From CAZHRJ01 sp964534765 (GTDB lineage: Bacteria > Lindowbacteria > 2-12-FULL-62-27), in the NCBI GenBank assembly GCA_964534765.1, contig CAZHRJ010000003.1, positions 1 to 49,839 on the forward strand: DNA of 49,839 nucleotides, given 5' to 3'. Under the pieces are notes generated by a model. That model had not been told where the DNA came from. It was given only the letters and a program-made list of their open reading frames with translations, and did not search any database. The translations under genes and the position numbers were made by a program. This document shows positions 17,872 to 26,608 of this stretch, piece by piece; the stretch's first letter is position 1, and each line of letters opens with the position of its first letter.

Positions 17872-18366
17872 ATGAACGGACTCTGGCGCGGCCCCGGCAT
17901 CTGGATACTCTTCGTTCTTGCGATTTTTCCCGCCTATTCGGCCGATTCGCCCCGCGCCGCCCGCCCAGCCGGCGGCGCGCCCGACCGGCTCAAAGTGACA
18001 TCGGATCTCCTCTCCGTTTATCCCGACAAAAATTTCACGGAATTCACAGGCCACGTGGAGGCGCTCTACCAGGGCCGCATTCTTCGGTGTTCCAGGCTCA
18101 AGGCGTTTTTTTCCAGGGAGGCCAAGCAGCTGGACCGGATCGAGGCCGAAGACGATGTGGTGCTGATAGACAAGGAGATCGAGGGCCGGTGTGAGCGTGC
18201 GATTTTCTACAAGGACCGGGATCTGGTGATTTTGCGCGGCAATCCGCGTCTTCGGTCGGGCGAGAATGTGTTTCGGGGGGAAGTCATCACCGTGAACCTG
18301 ACCTCCCGGCGGCTGACGATCGAGGGCGGAGTCGAGGCCGATATTGTGCCGGAGGAAAAAAAGTGA
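17872..18366 (+). CDS. lptA: LptA/OstA-like periplasmic LPS bridge protein
   Basis: The 164-residue protein has a signal peptide (GIWILFVLAIFPAYSAD) and an OstA-like domain. It shows the repeated strand pattern DLLSVYPDKNFTEFTGHVEALYQ, then DDVVLIDKEIEGRCERA, then RGEVITVNLTSRRLTIEGGV. LptA oligomers carry LPS through the periplasm. The ATG at 17872, 2 nt after the lptC stop, gives a proper signal peptide; the frame is open further upstream but those residues overlap lptC and do not fit. The stop overlaps the lptB start by GTGA. Confidence 0.83.
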   Translation: MNGLWRGPGIWILFVLAIFPAYSADSPRAARPAGGAPDRLKVTSDLLSVYPDKNFTEFTGHVEALYQGRILRCSRLKAFFSREAKQLDRIEAEDDVVLIDKEIEGRCERAIFYKDRDLVILRGNPRLRSGENVFRGEVITVNLTSRRLTIEGGVEADIVPEEKK

Positions 18367-19106
18367 CCGAGCCGTCAAACGGGCACGGATTGCAGGTTGA
18401 GGGACTCACGAAAAAATACCAGCGCCGGTACGTCGTCCGCGACGTCGCCCTCTCCGTCATGCCGGCGCAAATCGTGGGTCTCCTCGGACCCAACGGCGCC
18501 GGCAAGACCACCACCTTTAAAATGCTCGTCGGACTCATCCGGCCCACCTCCGGCCGGGTCCTCTTCAACAGCTCCGACATCACTCACCTCCCCATGTACC
18601 AGCGCGCACGATTTGGAATCGGCTATCTCCCCCAGGAAGCGTCCGTGTTTCGGGGGTTGTCCGTCGAGGAGAATCTCATGGCCATCCTGGAACTGGGGCA
18701 GTGGACGAAGGCCGAGCGGCAAAAGAAGCTCGATGAGTTGATCGACCGCTTTGACCTCGGCGCCGTCCGGAAGACCCTGGGAGAAAACCTCTCCGGCGGC
18801 GAGCGCCGGCGTGTCGAGATCGCCCGCGCCCTGATTCCCGAGCCGGCCATTCTCCTTTTGGATGAACCCTTCGCCGGAATCGACCCCATCGCGGTGGCGA
18901 CCATTCAGGACATCGTCCTGGCTCTTCGCGAGGAGGGATACGGCATTCTCATCACCGATCACAACGTCCGCGAAACACTGTCGATCACCCAGTATGCCTA
19001 CATCGTCTACGATGGCCGGATTTTGACGGCCGGCAGTTCCGCCGACCTCATTCAGGACGAGCGCGTCCGGGGCATTTACCTCGGCGACCGCTTCCGGCTT
19101 GACTAG
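18363..19106 (+). CDS. lptB: LPS export ABC transporter ATP-binding protein LptB
   Basis: The 247-residue ATPase has Walker A GPNGAGKT (42-49), a Q-loop region near 91, signature LSGGERRR (143-150), Walker B ILLLDEPFAGIDP (163-175) and the switch His in ITDHNVRETL. The LptB-typical segments YLPQEASVFRGLSVEENL and LEENLSGGERRR-like context are present. It powers LPS extraction from the inner membrane with LptF/LptG, which are not in this window. The start is GTG at 18363. The stop TAG lies inside a 12-bp tandem repeat. The order lptC-lptA-lptB-rpoN-hpf-ptsN is widely conserved in diderm bacteria. Confidence 0.95.
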   Translation: MTEPSNGHGLQVEGLTKKYQRRYVVRDVALSVMPAQIVGLLGPNGAGKTTTFKMLVGLIRPTSGRVLFNSSDITHLPMYQRARFGIGYLPQEASVFRGLSVEENLMAILELGQWTKAERQKKLDELIDRFDLGAVRKTLGENLSGGERRRVEIARALIPEPAILLLDEPFAGIDPIAVATIQDIVLALREEGYGILITDHNVRETLSITQYAYIVYDGRILTAGSSADLIQDERVRGIYLGDRFRLD

Positions 19107-19143
19107 CAGGATGACTAGCAGGATGACTAGCAGGATGACTAGC
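19101..19143 (+). repeat. 12-bp tandem repeat (GACTAGCAGGAT x3.6) at the lptB-rpoN junction
   Basis: Copies start at 19101, 19113, 19125 and 19137 (the last is partial). The repeat contains the lptB stop codon, and because the unit is a multiple of three, TAG recurs in the lptB frame in every copy. In a second frame it creates a short ORF (19111-19155, three Met codons) that ends 8 nt into rpoN. The spacing between lptB and rpoN depends on copy number. Confidence 0.9.
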
Positions 19144-19147
19144 GCCA

Positions 19148-20623
19148 ATGCCTGAAGTCCGTCTTGACGTCCAGACCAAACTCGGTCTCTTTCTCTCCCC
19201 GGAACAGCGGGCGGCGATCGAGCTCATGGTCAAACCGATCATGGAAGTCGCGCTCTGGATTCAGGAGGAAGTCAACCAGAACCCGGTCCTTGAGGATGTC
19301 GAGTCCCTCCAGGAAGAGGAGCAGCCTCCGGAGGAGCTCAAAGAGCAGAAGGATGAGGCGGCCAAGACGGAGGACGATGAGGACTGGCTTCGTAATTTCC
19401 ACGATGGCGCCGACCTCGGGTACATCTCATCCCATCGCGTCAAGAACCAGGACCTGCAGTCGATCGAACACATCAAAGTCGAATTGCCGTCACTCGCCGA
19501 TCACCTCCTCTGGCAGTTCCGCGTCATCGCGCCGCCCGCGCTCCTGCCGGTCGGTGAATTCATCATCCGCAGTCTCGATGACCGCGGACTCTTCACCCTC
19601 CAGATCGACGAAACCGCCCAGCACCTCGCCTCCTCCCCCGAATCGGTCCGCGCCGCGCTTGACATCGTCCAGACCCTCGATCCACCCGGCGTCGGCGCCA
19701 GGGATTTGAAAGAGGCCCTCCTCCTTCAGATTGACCATCTGGACGAGAGCAGCCTGGAGTTCGTCCGGCCCATCATTGAACTTCATCTTGACGACCTCGT
19801 CCGAAAAAACTACAAGAAAATCAGCGCGTCCCTGAAAATCAAACTCGACAGGGTCCTGGAGGCGGTTGAGATCATCGGGTCGCTGAATCCCCATCCGGCG
19901 CGTGATTATGGCGGATCGGAAACCCGGTATATTGTCCCCGATATTTTTGTTCGGGAGGTGAGCGGCAAGATGGAAGTCATCGTGAATGAGAATCCGTTGC
20001 CCCGCCTGGGCATGAATCCCCGGTATGTCGAAATGCTTCGCAAGGGGGATTTGACCAAGGAGGAGAAAAGCTACTTGAAAGAAAAATTGACCAATGCCCG
20101 CTGGATCCTCAATACTCTTCGCCAGCGGAATCTTTCCCTCTACCTGGTGACCAAGTACGTCGTGGACTTCCAGCCCGATTTCTTCAGGGGCCAGTTCGAC
20201 GATCTTCGGCCCCTCACGCTCAAACAGGTAGCGGACGCCCTCAAGCTCTCCATATCGACCATCAGCCGGCTCAGCAATCAAAAGTATGCCGATACGCCTG
20301 TCGGCCTTTATCAATTGAAATACTTTTTCTCCAACAGCGTCCAGACTGCGTCCGGCCGGTCTCTGTCGAGCAGGGCGGTCAAGCAGAAAATCAAGATCAT
20401 GATCGAAACCGAGAACGACCGGCAGCCTCTTTCGGATGTCGACATTCTGGACCGTTTGAATCAGGAGGGAATCCACATACAGCGACGGACCGTCGCCAAA
20501 TACCGCGAGGCCCTGGGCTTTTTGCCCCGCAGGCTGCGCAGAGATGATTCCGCCCTGGAGGGCCCGGCGCCGGTCGCGCCGGAGACCGCTTCGGCCGATT
20601 CCTCTCCCGCACAGGAGTCTTAG
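19148..20623 (+). CDS. rpoN: RNA polymerase sigma-54 factor
   Basis: The 491-residue protein has the sigma-54 layout. Region I (1-48, LGLFLSPEQRAAIELMVKPI) contacts activators. An acidic region II (about 50-85) follows, then the core-binding domain (about 100-270), then the DNA-binding part with the helix-turn-helix (LKQVADALKLSISTISRL). The RpoN box RRTVAKYREALGF lies near 445-457. It directs RNA polymerase to -24/-12 promoters with AAA+ activators. No Shine-Dalgarno stronger than AGGA is seen; translation may be coupled across the 12-bp repeat from lptB. I found no convincing -24/-12 promoter by eye in the window. Confidence 0.95.
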   Translation: MPEVRLDVQTKLGLFLSPEQRAAIELMVKPIMEVALWIQEEVNQNPVLEDVESLQEEEQPPEELKEQKDEAAKTEDDEDWLRNFHDGADLGYISSHRVKNQDLQSIEHIKVELPSLADHLLWQFRVIAPPALLPVGEFIIRSLDDRGLFTLQIDETAQHLASSPESVRAALDIVQTLDPPGVGARDLKEALLLQIDHLDESSLEFVRPIIELHLDDLVRKNYKKISASLKIKLDRVLEAVEIIGSLNPHPARDYGGSETRYIVPDIFVREVSGKMEVIVNENPLPRLGMNPRYVEMLRKGDLTKEEKSYLKEKLTNARWILNTLRQRNLSLYLVTKYVVDFQPDFFRGQFDDLRPLTLKQVADALKLSISTISRLSNQKYADTPVGLYQLKYFFSNSVQTASGRSLSSRAVKQKIKIMIETENDRQPLSDVDILDRLNQEGIHIQRRTVAKYREALGFLPRRLRRDDSALEGPAPVAPETASADSSPAQES

Positions 20624-20633
20624 GAGGACCACC

Positions 20634-21191
20634 ATGCAGCTTACTGTTACCGGCCGGGACATCCCGCTGACGCGCCCGATTCGGGATTATGTCGAAAAAC
20701 GCCTTGAGCGGCTCCAGCGCCATATCCCTCGAATCATCGGCGTCGACGCGGTACTCCGCAAGGAGCGCCAGCACCATGTGGTCGACATCCGGTTGACCGC
20801 CGCCCGGCTCAAATTGAAAGTCAGCGGCCGATCCACGGATACCATGTACGCCTCTATCGACGAGGCGATCGCCAAACTCGAGCGGTCGGCGATCCGTGAG
20901 AAGGAGCGGAAGATCCAGACGCCGCGCCAGCGCGCCATCCGCGAACGGCGGTCGCGCGCGACGGAGCGGGATCGGGAGCTGGCCCGAACCCCGGAGGATG
21001 CGGATGACTCGGACGGCATCAAAGTCACCCGGCTGTCGATCAAGCCCATGAGCGTCGAGGAGGCGTTGCTTCAGCTCAAGACGCTGAATTTTTCGTTTTT
21101 CGTCTTTGAAGATTCGCAGGATTCTCAGGTCAAGGTCATCTATCGCAGAAACGATGAGTCGTTCGGGTTGATCGAACCGGACCTGTCATAA
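20634..21191 (+). CDS. hpf: Ribosome hibernation-promoting factor, long form
   Basis: The 185-residue protein has an N-terminal S30AE domain (1-95), beginning MQLTVTGRDIPLTRPIRDY, with the helix YVEKRLERLQRHIPRIIGVD. A charged linker (about 85-125) leads to the C-terminal dimerisation domain (about 127-180, KVTRLSIKPMSVEEALLQL ... NDESFGLIEP). Long-form HPF joins two 70S ribosomes into inactive 100S particles. The ATG at 20634 follows TAGGAGG (20621-20627). It sits in the usual place between rpoN and ptsN. Confidence 0.93.
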   Translation: MQLTVTGRDIPLTRPIRDYVEKRLERLQRHIPRIIGVDAVLRKERQHHVVDIRLTAARLKLKVSGRSTDTMYASIDEAIAKLERSAIREKERKIQTPRQRAIRERRSRATERDRELARTPEDADDSDGIKVTRLSIKPMSVEEALLQLKTLNFSFFVFEDSQDSQVKVIYRRNDESFGLIEPDLS

Positions 21192-21227
21192 ACGAGGAGG
21201 AAGTGAAAGTGAGGTACACACGTTAGC

Positions 21228-21686
21228 ATGAGACTACTGGATATTCTTTCGGCCAACTGCATCAAGGTGGATATGAAGGGCAAAACGCGTCGGGAGGTGA
21301 TACTGGAGCTGGTGGACCTGCTCGTCAAGGCCGGGCATGTGAAGGACAAGGCGAAAGTGATCGAGGCGGTGATGGAGCGCGAGAAGTTGATGAGCACCGG
21401 GATAGGAAACGGTGTGGCCATTCCACACGCGAAAACCGGCGCCTGCTCCCGGCTCTGCGCCGCTTTCGGCCGGTCGGCCGGCGTTCCGTTTGACGCACTC
21501 GATGAAAAACCGGTTCGGCTGATTTTCCTTCTGGTCACGCCTGAAACCGAAACGGGGCCGCACATCAGCGCCCTGGCGCGTATCTCCCGGCTGCTCAAGC
21601 ACAAAGTCTTCAAGGACTCGCTTCTTGGGGCGAAATCAGAAGCGGAGATTTATCGGATTATCGAAGAGGAGGAACGGAAACGATAG
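21228..21686 (+). CDS. ptsN: PTS IIA-type (PtsN/fructose-like) phosphoprotein
   Basis: The 152-residue EIIA domain carries the phosphorylatable His67 in GVAIPHAKT. The family features LLDILSANCI near the start, RLIFLLVTPETETGPHISALARISRLLK and the final helix are present. PtsN is the last protein of the nitrogen PTS and regulates other proteins rather than moving sugar. No PTS-NTR EI with a GAF domain is seen here, so this EIIA could be served by the HPr/EI pair encoded downstream (inference). Confidence 0.9.
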   Translation: MRLLDILSANCIKVDMKGKTRREVILELVDLLVKAGHVKDKAKVIEAVMEREKLMSTGIGNGVAIPHAKTGACSRLCAAFGRSAGVPFDALDEKPVRLIFLLVTPETETGPHISALARISRLLKHKVFKDSLLGAKSEAEIYRIIEEEERKR

Positions 21687-21763
21687 CCGCCGGCCAGGGA
21701 TGGCCTCCTGTCGCTTCCGATTGCGCTGTCACAGAACCGGCCCGACCCCGGAGGACCCGCTGA

Positions 21764-22798
21764 ATGCCTCTCACGGTACGTGAGTTCTTCAAAAACGAGC
21801 GGCATCTCCATCTCCAATTCGTCGCCGGCGATGGCGGCCTTCATCGGCAAATCCGGTCGGCGGAAGTCATCCGGCCGGCGGTTGCGCTCGCGTTGAATCT
21901 ATGGAACCTGTCGTATCGGGATCTGTCCGGGCATCGTGGGAAAAGATCGAAGCCCAGCCGGCCCGCCGTGGTTGGCCGGGGTCCGGAAATAGAATTCCCT
22001 CTGGAATCGATCCAGAGCGGCGTATGGGTCATCGGTTCCATCGAACTGGCCGCCCTTCGCGCCGCCCCCGCGCCCGTTCGATCCGGATTTCTCGACCTCT
22101 TTAACAAACTTCAGCCCGCCGCCGCCATTTTTACCGACGGCCTCTCCCCCGCCAAACTTGATCCATCGCTGATCCGGCAGTCCGCCATTCCCATTTTTAC
22201 CACCCGTGTACCCTATACCCGGTTCCTCGCGGCCTTCTACACGTTTTTGGAAAACCGTCTCGCGCCCCACACCGACGTCCACGGCACCTTCATGAGCATT
22301 TTTGGACTGGGCGTGCTTCTATTGGGCCCCAGCGGAGTCGGCAAATCCGAGATCGCGCTGTCGCTGATCGAACGCAGTCACCGTCTCGTCGCGGATGACA
22401 TCGTCCAGATCCGCCTGGAACAGGACCACGAACTGATCGGGTCCGCTCCGGAACTGGGCCGGCACCACATGGAAATCCGGGGGCTGGGCATCCTGAACGT
22501 CCGGCAGATTTTCGGAGTGTCCGCGGTCGTCGATGAGCATCCCATTCATCTGGTCGTTGATCTGCTTCCGCCCACAGCCCAGCGCCGGCGGGAGGAGCGG
22601 CTGGGGCGGGTGAAAATCAAGCGGATCCTGGGCGTTGAGGTGCCTCAGGTCAAAGTACAGGTTCGAACCGGCCGGCATATGTCCGTGATTGTCGAAGCCG
22701 CGGCGCGCAACCAGCAACTGCGGTCCGTCGGATACGACTCCGCCTGGGCCTTTCGCAAGACCCTCGCCCAGCGGCTTGCGGTTTCGCCCGCATCGTGA
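21764..22798 (+). CDS. hprK: HPr kinase/phosphorylase
   Basis: The 344-residue enzyme has an N-terminal regulatory domain (about 1-155) and a catalytic domain with Walker A GPSGVGKS (188-195). The conserved His lies in HGTFMSIFGLG (173), and VADDIVQI and the HprK signature EIRGLGILNVRQIFG are present. It phosphorylates and dephosphorylates Ser46 of HPr; the HPr encoded here at 27414 has that serine. The 77 nt before it hold no gene; GGAGG lies near 21749-21756. The last codons overlap the rapZ start (GTGA). Confidence 0.94.
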   Translation: MPLTVREFFKNERHLHLQFVAGDGGLHRQIRSAEVIRPAVALALNLWNLSYRDLSGHRGKRSKPSRPAVVGRGPEIEFPLESIQSGVWVIGSIELAALRAAPAPVRSGFLDLFNKLQPAAAIFTDGLSPAKLDPSLIRQSAIPIFTTRVPYTRFLAAFYTFLENRLAPHTDVHGTFMSIFGLGVLLLGPSGVGKSEIALSLIERSHRLVADDIVQIRLEQDHELIGSAPELGRHHMEIRGLGILNVRQIFGVSAVVDEHPIHLVVDLLPPTAQRRREERLGRVKIKRILGVEVPQVKVQVRTGRHMSVIVEAAARNQQLRSVGYDSAWAFRKTLAQRLAVSPAS

Positions 22799-23685
22799 CG
22801 GACGAACCCGGACGGCTCGAGTTCGTCATTGTCACCGGCCTTTCCGGCGCCGGCAAAAGCATCGCCCTTCGCACGTTCGAGGACATCGGGTTTTTTTGCA
22901 TGGATAACCTCCCACCGGCGCTCCTGCCCAAATTCGCCGAACTGCTGATCGGATCCAAAGATCAGCCACGCCGGGTCGCGGCGGTTTGTGATGTCCGGTC
23001 AAGCAATATATCCGACGAACTTCAGGCCGCCCTAAGAGTCCTCTCCAACTTGGAAACGATCCACCCGCTCCTCGTTTTCCTAGACTGTGACACTCCCGTC
23101 CTCCTGCGCCGTTTCAGCGAAACACGCCGGAAACACCCGCTGGGCGCGGCGTCCGGGTTGGAGCAGAGCGTCGAGCGGGAGAGGCAGATGATGAGCGAGC
23201 TGAAGGAGCGATCGGACGTGTTCATTGACACGAGCGCGCTGTCGCTTCGTGAGTTTCAGGAAAAGCTCGTCGGATTTTTTTCCCCGGAATCCAGACCCCG
23301 GCTCCTCGTTTTTCTCACCTCGTTCGGCTACAAATTCGGCCTGCCCGCATCCTCCGACATCGTCCTCGACGTTCGGTTCCTGCCCAACCCTTTTTACGAG
23401 CCGGCCCTGTCCAACAAAACCGGTCTCGACCCGGAAGTGGCTGAATTTGTCCTCCAGTCCGATCCGGCGGCGGCTTTTCTTGAAAAAACCGGGGACTGGC
23501 TGTCGTTTCTGATTCCCCGGTTCATCGCGGAAGGCAAGTCCCATCTGGGAATCGCCGTTGGGTGTACCGGAGGCCGGCACCGGTCGGTTGTCATCTCGGA
23601 GCGCCTTCGACGGTTCCTTACCGATACCTTCGCCGCCGATGCCTCCGTGACAGTTAGTCTTGTCCATCGCGACATCGGCAAATGA
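22795..23685 (+). CDS. rapZ: RapZ-family nucleotide-binding protein
   Basis: The 296-residue protein has Walker A GLSGAGKS (15-22), a Walker-B-like LVFLDCDTPVLLRRF, TRRKHPL, and the C-terminal domain with FLPNPFYEP, VAVGCTGGRHRSV and ISERLRRFL. RapZ controls amino-sugar and cell-envelope precursor synthesis in enterobacteria through small RNAs. In distant lineages its partner is unknown, but the gene commonly sits with hprK and YvcK-family genes, as here. The start is GTG overlapping the hprK stop. Confidence 0.93.
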   Translation: MTDEPGRLEFVIVTGLSGAGKSIALRTFEDIGFFCMDNLPPALLPKFAELLIGSKDQPRRVAAVCDVRSSNISDELQAALRVLSNLETIHPLLVFLDCDTPVLLRRFSETRRKHPLGAASGLEQSVERERQMMSELKERSDVFIDTSALSLREFQEKLVGFFSPESRPRLLVFLTSFGYKFGLPASSDIVLDVRFLPNPFYEPALSNKTGLDPEVAEFVLQSDPAAAFLEKTGDWLSFLIPRFIAEGKSHLGIAVGCTGGRHRSVVISERLRRFLTDTFAADASVTVSLVHRDIGK

Positions 23686-24965
23686 ATCCATCCATCCTGT
23701 CCGCGCTCCTTCGGCCGGGTCTGTATCTCAAGCGCTGGCTGCTGGTCTGCGCGCTGGGCGTGTCGATGTCTCTCTGGGGAATTCACCGGATCATGGATGA
23801 ACTGGACAAATTTCATCTCAAACTCAATCTTCAGCTCATGCTCATCATCGTCGGCGTGGGGCTGCTGCTCTTTGGACTCTACAAACTCGTCTCCACCGCA
23901 CTGAAATATTCAGGCTTCACCCGCGAGGCCTTTTTCGCCAGACTGGCCGCCAGGGAATTCGCCCGCGGGCCCAAAATCGTTTTTATCGGCGGCGGCACCG
24001 GGCTCTCCACGCTCCTGGCCGGATTCAAGGAGTACACATCGAACATCACCGCGTGCGTGACCGTGACCGACGAGGGTGGAAGCTCCGGGATTCTCCGGGA
24101 CGCTTTCGGCATCGTCGCGCCCGGTGATATCCGAAATTGCGTCGTCGCGCTCTCGTCGGAGCCGTCGCTCCTCTCCGACCTGTTCAATTACCGCTTTGAG
24201 CAGGGCGAGGGTCTCAAGGGTCACAGTCTGGGCAACCTGTTCATTGTCGCCCTGACCCGGATTACCGGCAGTTTCGAAAAAGCCGTGGAGGAGTCCTGTC
24301 GTGTCCTGTCGACCCGGGGAAGAGTCGTTCCGCTCACTCGCGACAATATCCGGCTTGTCGCCGAACTCGACGACGGATCCATTCTCTGGGGTGAAACACG
24401 GATCGGCCGCGCTCCGCGGCCGATCCGGCATCTGGCGATTGATCCACCGGTCTTTCAGGTCACGCCCGAGGTCATTTCGGCCATCCGGGAGGCGGACATG
24501 GTTGTGGTGGGACCCGGAAGCCTCTATACGAGCATTTTGCCGAATCTGATCCCGGCCGAAGTCCGCAGGACCCTACTGGAAACGGCGGCTCCCGTTGTGT
24601 ATATATGTAATGTCATGACCCAATCTGGAGAAACGGCGAATCTGACGGCGGCGGATCACGTCCGCGTGATTTACCAGCATGCGGATGACGCGGATTCGCG
24701 CATCTTCGACTGGATTGTTGTCAACACCCAGTCGCCGCCGGTCGACTATATCGATCGATACCGACTCGAGGGCGCCGGCCCGGTCCGGGTCGACATTGAC
24801 GACCTGCGCAGGCTGGGCCTGCGCGTCATGCCCGGCGATTTTCTCGTCGGGGATGTGCCGGTATTGACGGCTGAAGGGCAAAAACACGTCCTCCGGCATG
24901 ATGCGCGCCGGCTTGCGCTGAAACTGATGCCGTTGTGCCGCGCCCGGGACTCGCATGAATCCTAA
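23682..24965 (+). CDS. YvcK/CofD-like gluconeogenesis factor with N-terminal membrane anchor
   Basis: The 427-residue protein starts with two predicted membrane segments (about 17-36 and 50-70), followed by the YvcK domain from about 97. That domain has FIGGGTGLSTLLAGFK, TVTDEGGSSG, APGDIRNCVVALS, HSLGNLFIVALT and VVVGPGSLYTSILPNL. YvcK proteins bind UDP-GlcNAc-type nucleotides and affect cell shape and carbon use. The membrane anchor is an extra compared with Bacillus YvcK and suggests action at the inner membrane. It overlaps rapZ by ATGA and the EIIA gene by 11 nt. Confidence 0.9.
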   Translation: MNPSILSALLRPGLYLKRWLLVCALGVSMSLWGIHRIMDELDKFHLKLNLQLMLIIVGVGLLLFGLYKLVSTALKYSGFTREAFFARLAAREFARGPKIVFIGGGTGLSTLLAGFKEYTSNITACVTVTDEGGSSGILRDAFGIVAPGDIRNCVVALSSEPSLLSDLFNYRFEQGEGLKGHSLGNLFIVALTRITGSFEKAVEESCRVLSTRGRVVPLTRDNIRLVAELDDGSILWGETRIGRAPRPIRHLAIDPPVFQVTPEVISAIREADMVVVGPGSLYTSILPNLIPAEVRRTLLETAAPVVYICNVMTQSGETANLTAADHVRVIYQHADDADSRIFDWIVVNTQSPPVDYIDRYRLEGAGPVRVDIDDLRRLGLRVMPGDFLVGDVPVLTAEGQKHVLRHDARRLALKLMPLCRARDSHES

Positions 24966-25335
24966 AATCCTCCTCGTCACTCACGGCGGTGTCGGATCGG
25001 AACTCGTCGCTCTCGCCCAGAATCTTCTGGGTCATCTGCCTCACCTCGATTCCATCTCCGTCACCGCCACCGATTCCCTCGATACTCTCACGGCCAAAAT
25101 GCAAAAATGGGCCTCGCGCCTGGATCCCGGGAGACGCGGACTCATTCTGACCGATCTTAAAAATTCCAGCGCCACCCTCTCAGCCCTCACTCTCGCCAAA
25201 TCCCATCCCATTGACTGCCTCTGCGGCGTCAATCTGCCTCTCCTGCTCAAGGCCCTCTCGCCGTCCGAGACCCGTCTCGCCGACATGGTCGCCGCGGGCC
25301 GGGCGGGGATCGATGTCATCAGCAAATCCAAATGA
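24955..25335 (+). CDS. PTS mannose-type EIIA
   Basis: The 126-residue protein begins with the fold start ILLVTHGGVGSELV. His10 matches the phosphorylated His10 of E. coli EIIA-Man, and Asp67 and Ser72 (in LTDLKNSSATLSA) match its other active-site positions. The usual GG(S/T)P loop is replaced by NSSA, so it has diverged. It takes phosphate from HPr and gives it to the next gene product, EIIB. It begins inside the end of the YvcK-family gene and overlaps EIIB by ATGA. Confidence 0.87.
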   Translation: MNPKILLVTHGGVGSELVALAQNLLGHLPHLDSISVTATDSLDTLTAKMQKWASRLDPGRRGLILTDLKNSSATLSALTLAKSHPIDCLCGVNLPLLLKALSPSETRLADMVAAGRAGIDVISKSK

Positions 25336-25802
25336 TTTCCCTGGTCCGCGTGGATGACCGGCTCGTTCATGCCCAGGTCGTCGTCGGCTGGATTGAATTC
25401 CTCCGGTGCCGGCGCATCCTTGTCGTGGACGACCAGATCGTCCGGGACGCCGACCGCATCGACCTGTTCCGGATGGTGATCCCCGATGAGGTCCGGGTCG
25501 ACGCGTGCGATACCCGTTCCTGTGCCGGCCGATGGGCGGATCTGGTCCGGTCGGATGAGCCGCATCTGATGCTCTTCGCCGATCCTCTTTCCCTGCAGTC
25601 GGCGGTTGACGGGGGAATTCAGCCCAGGGAGGTCAATCTCGGCGGCATGCATGAGATGTCCGGCCGGCATGCCTGGATTCACGGGCTTTTCGCCTCGGAC
25701 ACGGAAATCGCCGCGATCCGGCGCATGATGGACATCGGAATCGAATTCGAAATCCGGTCCGTACCCACCTCGCGGCGGAAGGACCTCGACGGCGACTGGT
25801 GA
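25332..25802 (+). CDS. PTS mannose/fructose/sorbose-type EIIB
   Basis: The 156-residue protein has the family's active-site motif RVDDRLVHAQV with phospho-His13 near the N-terminus, followed by LVVDDQIVRDADRI and the conserved end region with NLGGMH. It transfers phosphate from EIIA-His10 to the incoming sugar. Its stop overlaps the EIIC start (GTGATG). The sugar cannot be predicted. Confidence 0.9.
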   Translation: MISLVRVDDRLVHAQVVVGWIEFLRCRRILVVDDQIVRDADRIDLFRMVIPDEVRVDACDTRSCAGRWADLVRSDEPHLMLFADPLSLQSAVDGGIQPREVNLGGMHEMSGRHAWIHGLFASDTEIAAIRRMMDIGIEFEIRSVPTSRRKDLDGDW

Positions 25803-26608
25803 TGACTTTCACGGACACGATTTTCTTTTCCCTTCTCGCCGCGGTCCTGTCGCTGGATCAGATGGCTTTCTGTCAGATGTTGATCTCCCGGCCGATTCTC
25901 AGCGCTCTATTGCTTGGCGCCGTATTCGGAGACATCCGCGAGGCGGCGCTGGTCGGTGTTTGTCTTGAACTCCTGTTTGTACGGTCGATCCCTCTCAAGG
26001 AGCGGACGGCTGCGGATCCGACGCTGGCCACGGCCGCGGTTCTCGGCGGCATTTGGGGATCGTCGTCCTCCCTGCCCGCGAGTCTCCATCCCATAGCCGC
26101 CGTTCCCTTCGCGGCCGCTCTGGGACTGCTCGCGTCTTTCCTGTCCAAGTGGTTCGATCTTCGGCTCCGGGACGTCAACACCGCTCTCTTTCACAAGCTC
26201 CATCGCGTCGGCTCGGTCCAATTCACCGCCATCTGCGCCCTCTTCGCCAAATCCGCGGGATTCTACCTTCTTGCGATCCTCGCTGTGCAGGGCGCACTGC
26301 CCAAAATCATGTCCTCTCTCGGGCCCGCGGCCGTCCCGGCGGCCGCCGTCGCCTGGGTCGCGCTGTTCTCCATTTGCGTCGCTTATGCGTCCACGCTCCT
26401 CTTCCAGGGACTGGCGGCTGTCTGGTGGGGGGTCGGCCTGGGGCTGGGATGCGCCGGAGTGGTTTTCGTCCGGTCGTCGGCGTTGCCCCTCTCCGTGGTC
26501 TCGATGGGAATTCTGATTGTATTCGTTTTCCATGCCTTCGGCGAAACCATTCGCCACCTGCGAAAGCGTCCGGCGCCGCGCGCGGCCGCTGTGGGAGAGA
26601 TCGGATGA
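25799..26608 (+). CDS. PTS mannose-type EIIC membrane subunit
   Basis: The 269-residue protein, mostly membrane-embedded, has about 6-8 hydrophobic segments. The EIIC-Man-like segments LSLDQMAFCQMLISRPI and LLLGAVFGDIREAALVGVCLELL correspond to the ...P...G...GD...G...E.. pattern of the sorbose EIIC family. With EIID it forms the sugar channel. The start is GTG 25799 or ATG 25802. It overlaps EIID by ATGA. Sequence conservation is weaker than for EIIB, HPr and EI. Confidence 0.82.
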   Translation: MMTFTDTIFFSLLAAVLSLDQMAFCQMLISRPILSALLLGAVFGDIREAALVGVCLELLFVRSIPLKERTAADPTLATAAVLGGIWGSSSSLPASLHPIAAVPFAAALGLLASFLSKWFDLRLRDVNTALFHKLHRVGSVQFTAICALFAKSAGFYLLAILAVQGALPKIMSSLGPAAVPAAAVAWVALFSICVAYASTLLFQGLAAVWWGVGLGLGCAGVVFVRSSALPLSVVSMGILIVFVFHAFGETIRHLRKRPAPRAAAVGEIG

